Shown here: positions 43,218 through 52,547 of the stretch, piece after piece | Position numbering within the stretch: position 1 is the first letter of the stretch | Layout: every line of letters starts with the position of its first letter | DNA from: Nocardiopsis algeriensis | GTDB taxonomy: Bacteria; Actinomycetota; Actinomycetes; Streptosporangiales; Streptosporangiaceae | Length of the DNA stretch: 64,000 bases | NCBI RefSeq assembly: GCF_014203695.1 | Contig: NZ_JACHJO010000002.1 | Coordinates: 273,893 to 337,892 of the forward strand | Direction: 5' to 3' | The notes under the pieces: generated by a model | The model's input: the letters and a program-made list of their open reading frames with translations, nothing else | Databases searched by the model: none | What the model was told of the DNA's origin: nothing | Position numbers and translations under genes: made by a program

Positions 43218-44594
43218 TCAGCGGCCCGCGGAGGCGAGCTCCTCCCAAAGGTATGCGGCGCTCTCGGCCCCCTTGAGCAGCAGGGGCACCTCGACCTTCT
43301 CGTTGGGGGCGTGGATGCGGTCCTCGTCGAGGCCCACGGCGACGAACACCAGCGGGGCACCGAGGATGTCGGCGATGTCGGCCTCGGGGCCGCTGCCCCC
43401 TTCGCGGGTGAACAGCACCTGGGTCCCGAAGGCGCGCTCCATGGCGGCGCGGGCGGCCTTGAGGGCGCCGGAGGAGAGGTCGGAGGCGCAGGCGCGCACA
43501 CCGCCGCCGAACTCCGTCTCGACGCGCAGGCCGTCGGGGGTGTTCGCCTCGACGAAGGCGCGCACGCACTCCTGGATCCTCAGGGGCTCCTGGCCGGGGA
43601 CCAGCCGGAAGCTGACCTTGGCGTGGGCGGAGCGGGGGACGATCGTCTTGCCGCCGGCACCGGTGTGCCCGCCCCACATGCCGTTGATCTCGGCGGTGGG
43701 CCGCAGCCAGATCCGCTCCAGGGTGGAGTAGCCCTTCTCGCCCCACACGGCCCTCGATGCCGCGGTGGCCAGCCACTCCTGCTCGTCGAAGGGCAGGCGG
43801 CCGATGAGGGCGCGCTCCTCCTCGCTCGCCTCGACCACGCCGTCGTAGAAGCCGGGGATCGCCACGCGGTTGTCGTCGTCGTGCATGCCCGAGAGCAGGT
43901 CGCTCATGGCCTTGAGCGGGTTGGGGACGGCTCCGCCGAAGGAGCCGCTGTGCAGGTCGCGGTCGGGGCCGTACAGGGAGATCTCGACGTCGGTGACGCC
44001 GCGCATGCCCACGCACATCGAAGGGGTGTCGGCCGCCCACATGGTGGTGTCGGAGATGACGGCCACGTCGCAGGCCAGCCGGTCGCGGTTGGCGGCCAGG
44101 AGCTCGGCGAAGTGCACGGAGCCCGACTCCTCCTCGCCCTCCACCAGGAGCTTGATCGTGACCGGCGGGGCGTCGGCGCCGGAGGCGGCCAGCGCGGCAC
44201 GCACGCCGAGGGCGTGGAAGAGCACCTGGCCCTTGTCGTCGGAGGCTCCCCGCGCGAACAGGGAGGTGCCGCGCTCGGTGGGCTCGAAGGGCCGGGTCTC
44301 CCACTCCTCCAGCGGATCGACGGGCTGGACGTCGTGGTGGCCGTAGACGAGGACGGTGGGCGCCGCGGGGTCGGCGGCGGGCCACTCGGCGAACACGGCG
44401 GGCAGGCCGGGGGTCTCCCACAGCTCCACCGTGGGGAAGCCCGTGGCGGACAGGTGGTCGGCCAGCCACCGCGCCGAACGCCGCACGTCACCGTGGTGGG
44501 CCGGGTCTGCGGAGATCGAGGGGATCGCCAGCCACTCCTTGAGCGAGGAGAGGAATTCGTCCCGGTGGGCCTCGATGTAGGCGCGAACGTCCAT
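43218..44594 (-). CDS. M20 family dipeptidase
   Basis: 458 residues. M20 metal-binding residues: LVYGHHDVQPVD (~residues 82-93, His and Asp), GASDDKGQV (bridging Asp), LVEGEEESGS (catalytic and metal Glu), and the C-terminal His of IHAPNEKVE. The insertion lid domain (~200-370) with FRLVPGQEP is typical. It hydrolyses dipeptides or N-acylated amino acids in the cytosol. ATG 44594 has AAGGA at 7 nt; an ATG two codons upstream (44600) lies too close to it. Confidence 0.92.
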   Translation of the reverse strand: MDVRAYIEAHRDEFLSSLKEWLAIPSISADPAHHGDVRRSARWLADHLSATGFPTVELWETPGLPAVFAEWPAADPAAPTVLVYGHHDVQPVDPLEEWETRPFEPTERGTSLFARGASDDKGQVLFHALGVRAALAASGADAPPVTIKLLVEGEEESGSVHFAELLAANRDRLACDVAVISDTTMWAADTPSMCVGMRGVTDVEISLYGPDRDLHSGSFGGAVPNPLKAMSDLLSGMHDDDNRVAIPGFYDGVVEASEEERALIGRLPFDEQEWLATAASRAVWGEKGYSTLERIWLRPTAEINGMWGGHTGAGGKTIVPRSAHAKVSFRLVPGQEPLRIQECVRAFVEANTPDGLRVETEFGGGVRACASDLSSGALKAARAAMERAFGTQVLFTREGGSGPEADIADILGAPLVFVAVGLDEDRIHAPNEKVEVPLLLKGAESAAYLWEELASAGR

Positions 44595-44798
44595 ATGCAT
44601 GTCCTTGTCTCGACATCCTTGTCGATTCCGACCTTAGACCTGGACGAATCGTCGGCGCGACGCGGGACGGAGCGGCCGGAGGAGGCGTCGTGGGCGGAAA
44701 CGGCCCAGGTCGCGGGGACATCCGCTGGGGAACGCACCGCACGGGCCGGAGCCGGAGCGGCTGCGCCGTGAGAAGCAGGCCCCGGCGTGCGGAGAAGG

Positions 44799-45056
44799 TC
44801 AGTAATGGCCTCTGGCACTCACGACCGTGATCTCCTCGTCCGCCACCGCGTACGCCGGCCGGTGCTCGCCGGTGATGCGGCGCGACCAGCGGTTCGGCCC
44901 CCTGTGCTTGAGCGGCTCGGGCTTCCCCGACCCACCGAAGGGGTCACGGAGAGCCCCCTCCATGAGCTTGCGGATCTTCTTCGCGATACGCCGGTCGTGC
45001 TCGACCCACCACATCAGGTCGTCCCGGCCCTCGGTGTGGAAGGACAGCTTCCTCAT
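44799..45056 (-). CDS. YoeB-family mRNA interferase toxin
   Basis: 85 residues, full-length RelE/YoeB fold. The region GKPEPLKHRGPNRWSRRITG (~residues 43-62) and the C-terminal ARGHY, whose His-Tyr end corresponds to the YoeB catalytic histidine, are diagnostic. YoeB cuts mRNA at the ribosome A site. The ATG overlaps the antitoxin stop by 4 nt, the usual antitoxin-first operon. Confidence 0.9.
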   Translation of the reverse strand: MRKLSFHTEGRDDLMWWVEHDRRIAKKIRKLMEGALRDPFGGSGKPEPLKHRGPNRWSRRITGEHRPAYAVADEEITVVSARGHY

Positions 45057-45313
45057 CCGCCGTCCTCGACGGCCCGGTCGATGTCGTCGAGGGTCGCGCT
45101 CATGATGTTGCGCCCGGCGTCGACGTCCTCGCTGCGGCGCCGGATGTCGTCCGGGGTCGGTTCGGCAGTACGGACGACACGTACGGGGTGGAGGGTGATG
45201 GTCCCGTTCTCGGCCTTCTCGACCTCGTAGTACTCACTGGTCGCGATCTTCTCCCCGAGAGTGATGCGGCCTCTGCTACCGGTTCTGACGAGTTCCACGA
45301 CTGCCTCCTCCAT
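45053..45313 (-). CDS. Putative antitoxin of the YoeB pair (AbrB-like rather than Phd/YefM)
   Basis: 86 residues, acidic at the C-terminus. The N-terminal part, SRGRITLGEKIATSEYYEV then ENGTITLHPVRVV, resembles an AbrB/VapB swapped-hairpin DNA-binding domain, not the Phd/YefM fold that normally partners YoeB; I call this from pattern only. The C-terminal half (PDDIRRRSEDVDAGR, then SATLDDIDRAVED) should wrap the toxin. ATG 45313 lies 2 bp from a perfect palindrome that could be its operator. Confidence 0.75.
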   Translation of the reverse strand: MEEAVVELVRTGSRGRITLGEKIATSEYYEVEKAENGTITLHPVRVVRTAEPTPDDIRRRSEDVDAGRNIMSATLDDIDRAVEDGG

Positions 45314-45315
45314 GT

Positions 45316-45330
45316 GTGGGCATTGCCCAC
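45316..45330. promoter_or_regulatory. Palindromic operator of the toxin-antitoxin operon
   Basis: GTGGGCATTGCCCAC is a perfect inverted repeat with 7-bp arms and one central base, 2 bp upstream of the antitoxin start: a natural site for autorepression by the antitoxin or complex. Confidence 0.6.
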
Positions 45331-45447
45331 TCTCCCATCTTGGGTAAATGCCGCCAAGTTCTTCGTGAGGCACACGGGGAACTTTTTCGCTGTCCGGGAA
45401 CTCAGAGGACACGGGGCAGGAACGTCCCGTCCCAGGAGAGGAGATCA

Positions 45448-45993
45448 GTGAGCACCACACCGTCAGAGGCGGTCGCAGCCAGGTTCAGCGACCTGTTCGA
45501 CGTACTCGACACCGATGGTGACAAGTCCGTGACGTGGGCCGACTACCAGCGGCTCGTGGACCGCTACACCTCCGGGTACGGGCTGGACCCGCAGGAGCGC
45601 CGGGCGCGGGCGGTCGAGGAGGCGTACCGGTCGCTGTGGCAGGAACTGCTGCGGCACTCGGGGGCCGAGGAGCGCCTGGAGCGGGAGCGGTTCGTGGCCG
45701 CCATGCACGCGGCGGCCGAGGACCGGAGCCGGTCCAACCCCGCCGAGGGTGTGGCCGAGGCGGCCTTCGACCTGCTCGACGCCGACGGCGACGACCGGAT
45801 CAGCGGCTCCGAGTTCCTGCGCTACGCCGAGGCCCTGGGCGCCGGGACCGTCGCCGCCGGGGAGCACTTCGGCGCGGTGGACACCGACGGCGACGGGTTC
45901 ATCAGCCGCACCGAGTTCGTGCTCTCGGCCCGGCGGTACCTGTTCGGCGAGGACAGCGGAGCCGGGGGCGGCTTCGTCTTCGGCGTGATCTGA
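45448..45993 (+). CDS. EF-hand calcium-binding protein
   Basis: 181 residues. Three canonical EF-hand loops: DTDGDKSVTWAD (~residues 20-31), DADGDDRISGSE (~111-122) and DTDGDGFISRTE (~145-156), each with Asp/Asn at positions 1, 3 and 5 and an acidic or polar residue at 12 (Asp in the first). The size and spacing resemble calerythrin-type actinomycete proteins, which buffer or sense Ca2+ in the cytosol. GTG 45448 follows GGAGAGGAG. Its stop is only 10 bp from the stop of adnB on the other strand. Confidence 0.92.
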   Translation: MSTTPSEAVAARFSDLFDVLDTDGDKSVTWADYQRLVDRYTSGYGLDPQERRARAVEEAYRSLWQELLRHSGAEERLERERFVAAMHAAAEDRSRSNPAEGVAEAAFDLLDADGDDRISGSEFLRYAEALGAGTVAAGEHFGAVDTDGDGFISRTEFVLSARRYLFGEDSGAGGGFVFGVI

Positions 45994-46003
45994 GCCCCGC
46001 CGG

Positions 46004-49000
46004 TCAGCGGCCCGGTTCGGGGAGGGCCGTGAAGAGGGCCGCCAGGCCCTCGGCGTCGAGCAGGTCGGCCGGACGGACGGTCTCGTCGGCGCGCACGTAG
46101 TGGAACGCGGCACTGACCTCCTCCAGGGGGACACCCGCCAGGTCCGCCCAGGCCAGGCGGTAGGCGGCCAGCTGCACACCCACGGCGCGGCGCTCGGCCG
46201 CGTTCGAGGGCGGTCTGCCGGTCTTCCAGTCGACCACGTCGTAGCGTCCCGTCTCCGCGTCGTGGAACACCGCGTCCATGCGTCCGCGGACGAGACGGTC
46301 GCCGATCACCGTCTCGAAGGGCACCTCGACCTCGACGGGGACGCGCGGGCCCCACTCGCTCTCCTCGAAGCGGCGCTGCAGCTCGGCGAGGTCCTCGTCC
46401 TCCCCCGCCGTCTCGTCGGCCGCCCCCGGCAGCTCGTCCAGCAGGGCGGCACCGGGACCGAACCGCTGCTCCAGCCAGGTGTGGAACGCCGTGCCGCGCC
46501 GCGTGTGCGGCGCCGGCGGGCGGGGCAGGGGCCTGCGGATCTGGCGGGCCAGCGCCGACGGGTCGCGGGCCAGCCACACCATCGACGACACCGAGAGGTG
46601 GCCGGGCAGCTCCACCTCGATCGTCCCGCCGGCGGGCCCGGACTCCTCGCGGTCGCGGTGGGCGAGCAGCAGGCGGGTGTCGCGCTCCCAGCCCTGGAGG
46701 CGGCGGCGCAGCTTGTCGTGGCGGGCGGGGTCCGGGGCGGGGTCGCGGCCCTCGCGCAGGGCTGCGCGGGCCCGCTCCACCAGGGCCGCCCCTTCGAGGA
46801 TCTCGCCGTGGCGGCCGTCCGGGGGCTCCTCCGGCGGCCACACCGCCGTGCCCTCCTCCTCGTCGTGCGGGTTGGTCTCGTCCGCCTCGGGCGGGTCCGC
46901 CCAGTGGACGATCCGGTCGCAGACCTCCCGGACCTCCTCCAGGAACACCGACGGCCCGCGCGGCGCCGTGCCGGTGCGCCCCCACCAGTGGCCCGTGCAC
47001 ACCAGGCGGAACGAGGCCCGGGTGACGGCCACGTAGGCGAGCCTGCGCTCCTCCGTCAGGTGGCGGGCGGCCTCCTCCTCCTTGAAGGCCTCGATGTCGT
47101 CCTTGCCCACCCCCGCGAGTTCGGGAAGGCTGTCGCGGTCCCCGCGCAGCGGGTAGGGCAGCAGGTGGTCGGCCTTCACCCAGGCGAGGGAGTCGCGCGC
47201 CTTGGCGGGGAAGACGGGGTTCTTGCCTCCGCTGAGGCCCGGTACGAACACCACCGGCCACTGGAGCCCCTTGGCTCCGTGCATGGTCATGAGCTTGACG
47301 CTGTCGGAGGTGCCGACCCGGTCGCCGGGTGCCAGCCCGCTCTCGTTCTCCTCGGCGGCGCGCAGATAGCCGAGGAAGCTGCCCAGGGACGGGTCCTCGC
47401 TGCTGCCCGTGAACCGGACCGCGTGGTCGACGAACGCGTCCAGGTCGGCGCGGGCCGAGAGCGGGTCGCGGCCCGTGCGTGCGCCCACCTCGATGTCGAG
47501 GCCGAGCATCCGCTCGACCTCGGTCACCAGGTCGGGCAGCGGCTGGCCGACGAGCTTGCGCAGCGAGCGCAGCTCCTCGGCCAGGCGGCCGAGCCTGGCG
47601 TACCCCGTCTCCGAGTAGTTCTCCGCGGGGCCGGGATCGTCGACGGCGTCCACCAGGCTGCCGCTCTCCGAGGTCAGGTCCAGGACGCTGCGCCGGAGCA
47701 CGTCGTCCCCGGCACCCTCCTCCTCCGGCTCCGGTCCGGTGAGGTCGCGCCGGGTGGCGCGGGCCAGCTCGGCGGCGCGGGTGCCCAGGGCGGCGAGGTC
47801 TCGCGGTCCCAGCCGCCAGCGGGGCCCGGTGAGCAGCCGGGCGAGCTCGTTGCCGGCCGAGGCGTCGTGGACCACGCGCAGGGTGGCGATGATGTCGCGG
47901 ACCTCGGGCACCGCCATGAGCCCGCCGAGGCCGACCACCTCGACGGGGATGCCCTGGGCCTCCAGCGCCTCCCGCAGGGCGGGGAACTGGGCACGGCGGC
48001 GGCACAGCACGGCGATGTCCCCCGGGCCCACCCCGCCGTCGGCCCGGCCGCCCGACTCGCCGGGGGGCCAGGGCAGACCGTCGGGGGCGGTGCCCCCGTC
48101 CTCCGCCCGGACCAGCTCCCGCACCTCCCGGGCGATCCAGAGGGCCTCCTCGGACTCCGTTCCGAACAGGGCCGTCCGGACGGTGCCGCGACCGCGCCGG
48201 GCCGGGCCGGGATACAGGACCGGCACCTCGCGGGCCTCGGCGCGCAGCTCCTCCGAGATCCGCCCGGCCGCCGCCAGGATGCGCTCGCCGTTGCGGAAGC
48301 TCGTGGACAGGCGGCGCACCGCCGCGGGCCGTCCCGGGCCGGCGGGGAAGTCGGTGGGGAAGCGGACGAGGTTGGCCGCGATGGCCCCGCGCCAGCCGTA
48401 GATGGACTGGCAGGGGTCGCCGACGGCGGTCACCGCGTGGCCGCCGCCGAACAGCGAGCGCAGCAGGACGAGCTGGGCGTGGCTGGTGTCCTGGTACTCG
48501 TCGAGCAGCACCACCCGGAAGCGCCCGCGCTCGACGAGCCCCACCTCGGGATGGTGCTCGGCGATGCGGGCGGCCAGCGCCATCTGGTCGCCGAAGTCCA
48601 TCGCCTCCCGCACGTGCTTGGCGTGCCGGTAGCGCTCCACGAGCGGCAGCATCTGCTCGCGGCGCCGCTGGGCGGCCACCAGGTCCCGGGTGGGGGCGGT
48701 GACCTTGGGCAGCGCTTCGACCCCCGCCTGGATCCACCGGCCGATGCCGCGTACCGCGTCGGTGGTGGTGAGGTGGTCGGCGATCTCCCCGGACAGGTGC
48801 AGCACCCGCTGGGTGACGGTCTCCGCGCCGACGTCGACGGCGTCCATCGGCCCGTCGTACTCCTCGACGATCCGCGCGGCCAGCTGCCAGGACTGCCCCT
48901 CGCTCAGCAGCCGCGCCGTGGGCTCGACCGCCTCGCGCAGCGCGTGGTCGGCGACGATGCGCCCGGCGTAGGCGTTGTAGGTGGACACGGTGGGCTCGCC

Positions 49001-49315
49001 GTCGAGCACCTCCTCCTCGACCACCCGGGCCTCGCGCAGCTGTTCCAGGCGCTTGCGCACGCGTTCGGCCAGTTCGGCGGTGGCCTTGCGGGTGAAGGTC
49101 AGGCCGAGCACCTGTTCGGGGCGCACGTATCCGTTGGCGACCAGCCACACGACGCGGGCCGCCATGGTCTCGCTCTTGCCCGAGCCCGCCCCGGCGATGA
49201 CGACGCCGGGTTCCAGCGGGGCGGAGACGACCTCGGACTGCTCCGCGGTGGGTTCGGGCTGCCCGAGGAGGCGGGCGATCTCGGCGGGGGTGAAGCGGGG
49301 GTGGGGTTCAGACAT
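46004..49315 (-). CDS. adnB: AdnB-like helicase-nuclease subunit
   Basis: 1103 residues. N-terminal SF1 motor: VIAGAGSGKSETMAARV (motif I, ~residues 38-54), LTFTRKATAELAERV, VVLLDEYQDTSHAQ, AVGDPCQSIYGWRGA, MTMHGAKGLQWPVVFV and LAYVAVTRAS. The C-terminus holds a RecB-family nuclease domain with VVDWKTGRPPSNA and QLAAYRLAW. AdnAB is the heterodimeric motor-nuclease that resects double-strand breaks in actinobacteria. Size and position next to adnA match the M. tuberculosis pair (Rv3201c-Rv3202c). ATG 49315 overlaps the adnA stop by 8 nt. Confidence 0.95.
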   Translation of the reverse strand: MSEPHPRFTPAEIARLLGQPEPTAEQSEVVSAPLEPGVVIAGAGSGKSETMAARVVWLVANGYVRPEQVLGLTFTRKATAELAERVRKRLEQLREARVVEEEVLDGEPTVSTYNAYAGRIVADHALREAVEPTARLLSEGQSWQLAARIVEEYDGPMDAVDVGAETVTQRVLHLSGEIADHLTTTDAVRGIGRWIQAGVEALPKVTAPTRDLVAAQRRREQMLPLVERYRHAKHVREAMDFGDQMALAARIAEHHPEVGLVERGRFRVVLLDEYQDTSHAQLVLLRSLFGGGHAVTAVGDPCQSIYGWRGAIAANLVRFPTDFPAGPGRPAAVRRLSTSFRNGERILAAAGRISEELRAEAREVPVLYPGPARRGRGTVRTALFGTESEEALWIAREVRELVRAEDGGTAPDGLPWPPGESGGRADGGVGPGDIAVLCRRRAQFPALREALEAQGIPVEVVGLGGLMAVPEVRDIIATLRVVHDASAGNELARLLTGPRWRLGPRDLAALGTRAAELARATRRDLTGPEPEEEGAGDDVLRRSVLDLTSESGSLVDAVDDPGPAENYSETGYARLGRLAEELRSLRKLVGQPLPDLVTEVERMLGLDIEVGARTGRDPLSARADLDAFVDHAVRFTGSSEDPSLGSFLGYLRAAEENESGLAPGDRVGTSDSVKLMTMHGAKGLQWPVVFVPGLSGGKNPVFPAKARDSLAWVKADHLLPYPLRGDRDSLPELAGVGKDDIEAFKEEEAARHLTEERRLAYVAVTRASFRLVCTGHWWGRTGTAPRGPSVFLEEVREVCDRIVHWADPPEADETNPHDEEEGTAVWPPEEPPDGRHGEILEGAALVERARAALREGRDPAPDPARHDKLRRRLQGWERDTRLLLAHRDREESGPAGGTIEVELPGHLSVSSMVWLARDPSALARQIRRPLPRPPAPHTRRGTAFHTWLEQRFGPGAALLDELPGAADETAGEDEDLAELQRRFEESEWGPRVPVEVEVPFETVIGDRLVRGRMDAVFHDAETGRYDVVDWKTGRPPSNAAERRAVGVQLAAYRLAWADLAGVPLEEVSAAFHYVRADETVRPADLLDAEGLAALFTALPEPGR

Positions 49316-52300
49316 GCCTGCCCTCGTCCTGGACCGGGCAGCAGGCCTTGACGGCGCACATCTTGCAGCCCTTGTTGCGGATTGCGGTGAATCGGGAGCC
49401 GCCCATCCCGGCGGCGACCCCCGTGACGAGGTCCTGTGCCCACCGGGGGTCGGGGTCCTCCCCGAGGGGCGGCTGGACCTGTTCCCGCGCCTTGTGCTTG
49501 AACGCGTCCCTGCCGATCTGCACGAGGGAGGCGCCGCCCGGCTCGGTGAGGCCGAGCTTGGCGAAGGCGCCCTTGAGCACGGCCATCTGGTACACGCCGA
49601 GCTGGGGGTGGCGGGCCAGGTCGTCGGCCTTGGCGCCGGTCTTGATGTCGACGACCACGGCACGGCCCTGGCCGTCGCGCTCGAGGCGGTCGACGCGGCC
49701 GGTAATCTCGATCCCGTCGACCTCGACCTTGAAACCCTCCTCGGTGACGACGAGCTCGCGGTCGTTGGCGGCGTGCCACGCGACGAGCTTGCGCGCCATC
49801 TCGTCGGCGCGCTCGCGCTGCTTCTCGGACTGCCAGGGGCCGCCGAGGTCCAGGTCCGCCCAGATCTCGTCCATGCGCTTGCCGACCTCGTCGGCGCCGG
49901 CGCCCTCGGCGACCAGGACGGCGACCGCGTGCATGACCGTGCCGAGCGCCGAGGCGGTACCGCCGGAGGAGGCTCCGGCCGCGCGCTCCAGGAGCCAGCG
50001 GAACTCGCAGCTGGTGAAGCTCTCCACCTGCGAGGGCGAGACGCGGACGGTGTCGCCCTCCTCGGCCAGGGGCCGGTCGTCGGAGAAGGGTGTGAGCGCG
50101 TACCACTCGGCCGGATCGGCCCCCCGCACGCCCTCCTCCGCCAGGCGCGCCAGATGGGCCGCGGCGGCGGAGCGCAGAGGATCGGGGGCGTCGCGGTCGG
50201 TGACGACCGAGCGCAGGTCGGCCACCAGGGAGGGCAGCGACAGCCAGCGCAGTCCGGTGCTGACGGGTTCGGGGTCGCCGACCCCGGTCTCGAACAGGAA
50301 GCGAGACGGGCGCTCCTCGGCCTCCTCCCCTCCGACGGCGGTCACGACGAGGGACCGCCGGGCCCGGGTGAGGGCGACGTAGAACAGGCGCCGCTCCTCG
50401 TCCAGGAGCTTGGAGGCCAGCGCGGCACCGGAGGAGTCGGCGCCGTGCGCCTCGGCGTCCAGCAGCTCCTCCACGCCGAGGAGGGATCCGCGGAGCCTCA
50501 GGTCGGGCCACTCCCCCTCCTGTGCGCCGGCGACGACCACCAGCCCCCATTCCAGGCCCTTGGAGCGGTGCGCGGTGAGGATGCGCACGGCCTCGCCCTC
50601 GGGGGCGCGCTCGGCGAGGCTGTCACCGGGGATCTCCTGGGCGTCCAGGTCCTCCAGGAACCCCTCGGGCGTGCCGGGGGGCAGCCGGTCGCAGTAGCGG
50701 GCCGCGCTCTCGAACAGGGCGACCACGGCGTCGAGGTCGCGGTCGGCGGAGGCGCCGCGCCGTCCGCCGGCGAGACTGGCGCGCAGCAGCCTGTCGGCGA
50801 GACCGCTGTCGCGCCACAGCCGCCACAGGACCTGTTCGGCGTCGGCTCCCCGGTCGGCGAGCTCGCGGACGGCGGCCAGGGCCCCCGCGATCCGCAGGGC
50901 CGGGGCGGCCACCTCGGGGTCGACGAGGGTGAGGTCGGCGGGGTCGCGCAGCGCGTCGGCGAGCAGGCGGGACGCGGGCCGGTACGCGGCCCCGTCGTCG
51001 CCGCTCCCCCCTTCGGCTCCCACGCGATCCAGGTCCAGGCGGCGCAGAGCGCGCACCAGGCGGCGCAGTCGGACGGAGTCGGCGTCACCGAAGGGGCTGG
51101 TGAGGAGTGCGCGGGCGGCCTCGTCGTCGATCCCCTCGGGGTCCAGGCCGTGGCGGACCAGGGCGAGCAGCGGTCGGACGACGGGTTCGGCCGCCAGGGG
51201 GATCTCGTCGGCGCCGACGGCGACGGGGACGGAGGCCGCGGTCAGGGCGCGGCGCAGTACCGGCACCTGGCGGGCGGCCGAGCGCACCAGGATCGCCATG
51301 TCCGACCAGGGGACGCCGTCCACGAGGTGGGCGCGGCGCAGGGTGTCGGCGATGATCGCCGCCTCCTGCGCGGGGCTGTCGGCCAGGAGCAGCCGCACCT
51401 CCCCGTCGGGGACCCCCTCGGCGGGCCGCAGGTCGCGGTGCTCGTTGACGCGCCCGTCCCCGGAGGGAACGGCGGGGAGGCGCCGGGTGAGTGCGCGCGA
51501 GGCGGCCAGCAGCACCGAGCCGCTGCGGCGGCAGGTGCGCAGCGACACCACGGGGGCCTCCTCGCGGCGCACGGTGCGGAAGCGGCGCGGGAACTCCAGG
51601 ATGCCCCGCACCTCGGCGCCGCGGAAGGCGTAGATGGACTGGTCGGGGTCGCCGACCGCGACGAGGTCACGCCCGTCCCCGGCCAGGGCGTGCAGGAGCT
51701 CCTCCTGCGCGGGGTCGGTGTCCTGGTACTCGTCGACGAAGACGGCCTCGTGGGCGGCGCGCTCACGCTCCTGGACCTCGGGGTCGGCGAGCATGTTGGC
51801 GGCGATCCGCACGAGTTCGGCGTAGTTGAGGGTGGGCACGGGGGCGATGTCGAACCGGCCGGTGTAGCGGTCCAGGAAACCGGCGGCGGCGATCCAGTCG
51901 TCGCGGCCGCGCTCGCGGCCCATCGCCTCCAGCTCCGCCGGACCCAGCCCGCGTTCCTGCGCACGCATGAGGAAGTCGCGCAGTTCTTCGGCGAACCCGC
52001 GGGTCTCCAGGGCCGGTCGCAGCCGTTCGGGCCAGGCGGAACCGCCTTCGACGGCCTCCCAGCGCAGGAGCTCGCGCACCTCCATGAGCTGCTCGGGCCC
52101 CGACAGCAGCCGGGGCGGCCGGTCGCCCATGCGCTGGAACTCGCGCCGGATGAGGGAGTAGGCGTAGCTGTGGAAGGTGAGGGCGAGCGGTTCGCGGGTG
52201 GTGCGGCGCAGGCGTCCGGTGATGCGCTCACGCAGCTCCTGCGCGGCTTTGCGGCTGAAGGTGAGAACGAGGACGCGCGAGGGGTCGATGCCGCGGTTGT

Positions 52301-52475
52301 CGATGCGGTCGACGACGGCCTCGACGATGGTGGTGGTCTTTCCGGTGCCGGGGCCGGCGAGGACCAGGAGGGGACCGCCCTCGTGCTCGACCACGCGCCT
52401 CTGGTTCTCGTCCAGCACCGGCGGCGGCTGCACCTGGTGGGCACGCCGCACAAGACGGTACGGGGATGTGTTCAC
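49308..52475 (-). CDS. adnA: AdnA-like helicase-nuclease subunit with cysteine-bearing nuclease domain
   Basis: 1055 residues. SF1 motor motifs LAGPGTGKTTTIVEAVV (~residues 39-55), LTFSRKAAQELRERI, VFVDEYQDTDPAQEEL, VGDPDQSIYAFRGA, LTAHRSKGLEWGLVVV and LFYVALTRAR, then a RecB-type nuclease domain with VVDIKTGAK and GVYQMAV. Four cysteines bracket the nuclease (TSCEF before it; CKMCAVKACC at the end), the arrangement of AddB-like 4Fe-4S iron-staple nucleases. GTG 52475 gives the conserved start. Translationally coupled to adnB. Confidence 0.95.
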   Translation of the reverse strand: MNTSPYRLVRRAHQVQPPPVLDENQRRVVEHEGGPLLVLAGPGTGKTTTIVEAVVDRIDNRGIDPSRVLVLTFSRKAAQELRERITGRLRRTTREPLALTFHSYAYSLIRREFQRMGDRPPRLLSGPEQLMEVRELLRWEAVEGGSAWPERLRPALETRGFAEELRDFLMRAQERGLGPAELEAMGRERGRDDWIAAAGFLDRYTGRFDIAPVPTLNYAELVRIAANMLADPEVQERERAAHEAVFVDEYQDTDPAQEELLHALAGDGRDLVAVGDPDQSIYAFRGAEVRGILEFPRRFRTVRREEAPVVSLRTCRRSGSVLLAASRALTRRLPAVPSGDGRVNEHRDLRPAEGVPDGEVRLLLADSPAQEAAIIADTLRRAHLVDGVPWSDMAILVRSAARQVPVLRRALTAASVPVAVGADEIPLAAEPVVRPLLALVRHGLDPEGIDDEAARALLTSPFGDADSVRLRRLVRALRRLDLDRVGAEGGSGDDGAAYRPASRLLADALRDPADLTLVDPEVAAPALRIAGALAAVRELADRGADAEQVLWRLWRDSGLADRLLRASLAGGRRGASADRDLDAVVALFESAARYCDRLPPGTPEGFLEDLDAQEIPGDSLAERAPEGEAVRILTAHRSKGLEWGLVVVAGAQEGEWPDLRLRGSLLGVEELLDAEAHGADSSGAALASKLLDEERRLFYVALTRARRSLVVTAVGGEEAEERPSRFLFETGVGDPEPVSTGLRWLSLPSLVADLRSVVTDRDAPDPLRSAAAAHLARLAEEGVRGADPAEWYALTPFSDDRPLAEEGDTVRVSPSQVESFTSCEFRWLLERAAGASSGGTASALGTVMHAVAVLVAEGAGADEVGKRMDEIWADLDLGGPWQSEKQRERADEMARKLVAWHAANDRELVVTEEGFKVEVDGIEITGRVDRLERDGQGRAVVVDIKTGAKADDLARHPQLGVYQMAVLKGAFAKLGLTEPGGASLVQIGRDAFKHKAREQVQPPLGEDPDPRWAQDLVTGVAAGMGGSRFTAIRNKGCKMCAVKACCPVQDEGRHV

Positions 52476-52547
52476 CCCACCAGTTCACCAGAAACCGGCG
52501 ACCATCCTGCCCGGTTCTTCACGGACAGAGGGTTTTGTCGGCCGCCG

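Noticed and set aside
44641-44798. Possible gene between dipeptidase and toxin
   Set aside because: No frame has both a start with a ribosome binding site and GC3 bias; only the dipeptidase promoter (TAAGGT on the minus strand) is evident.
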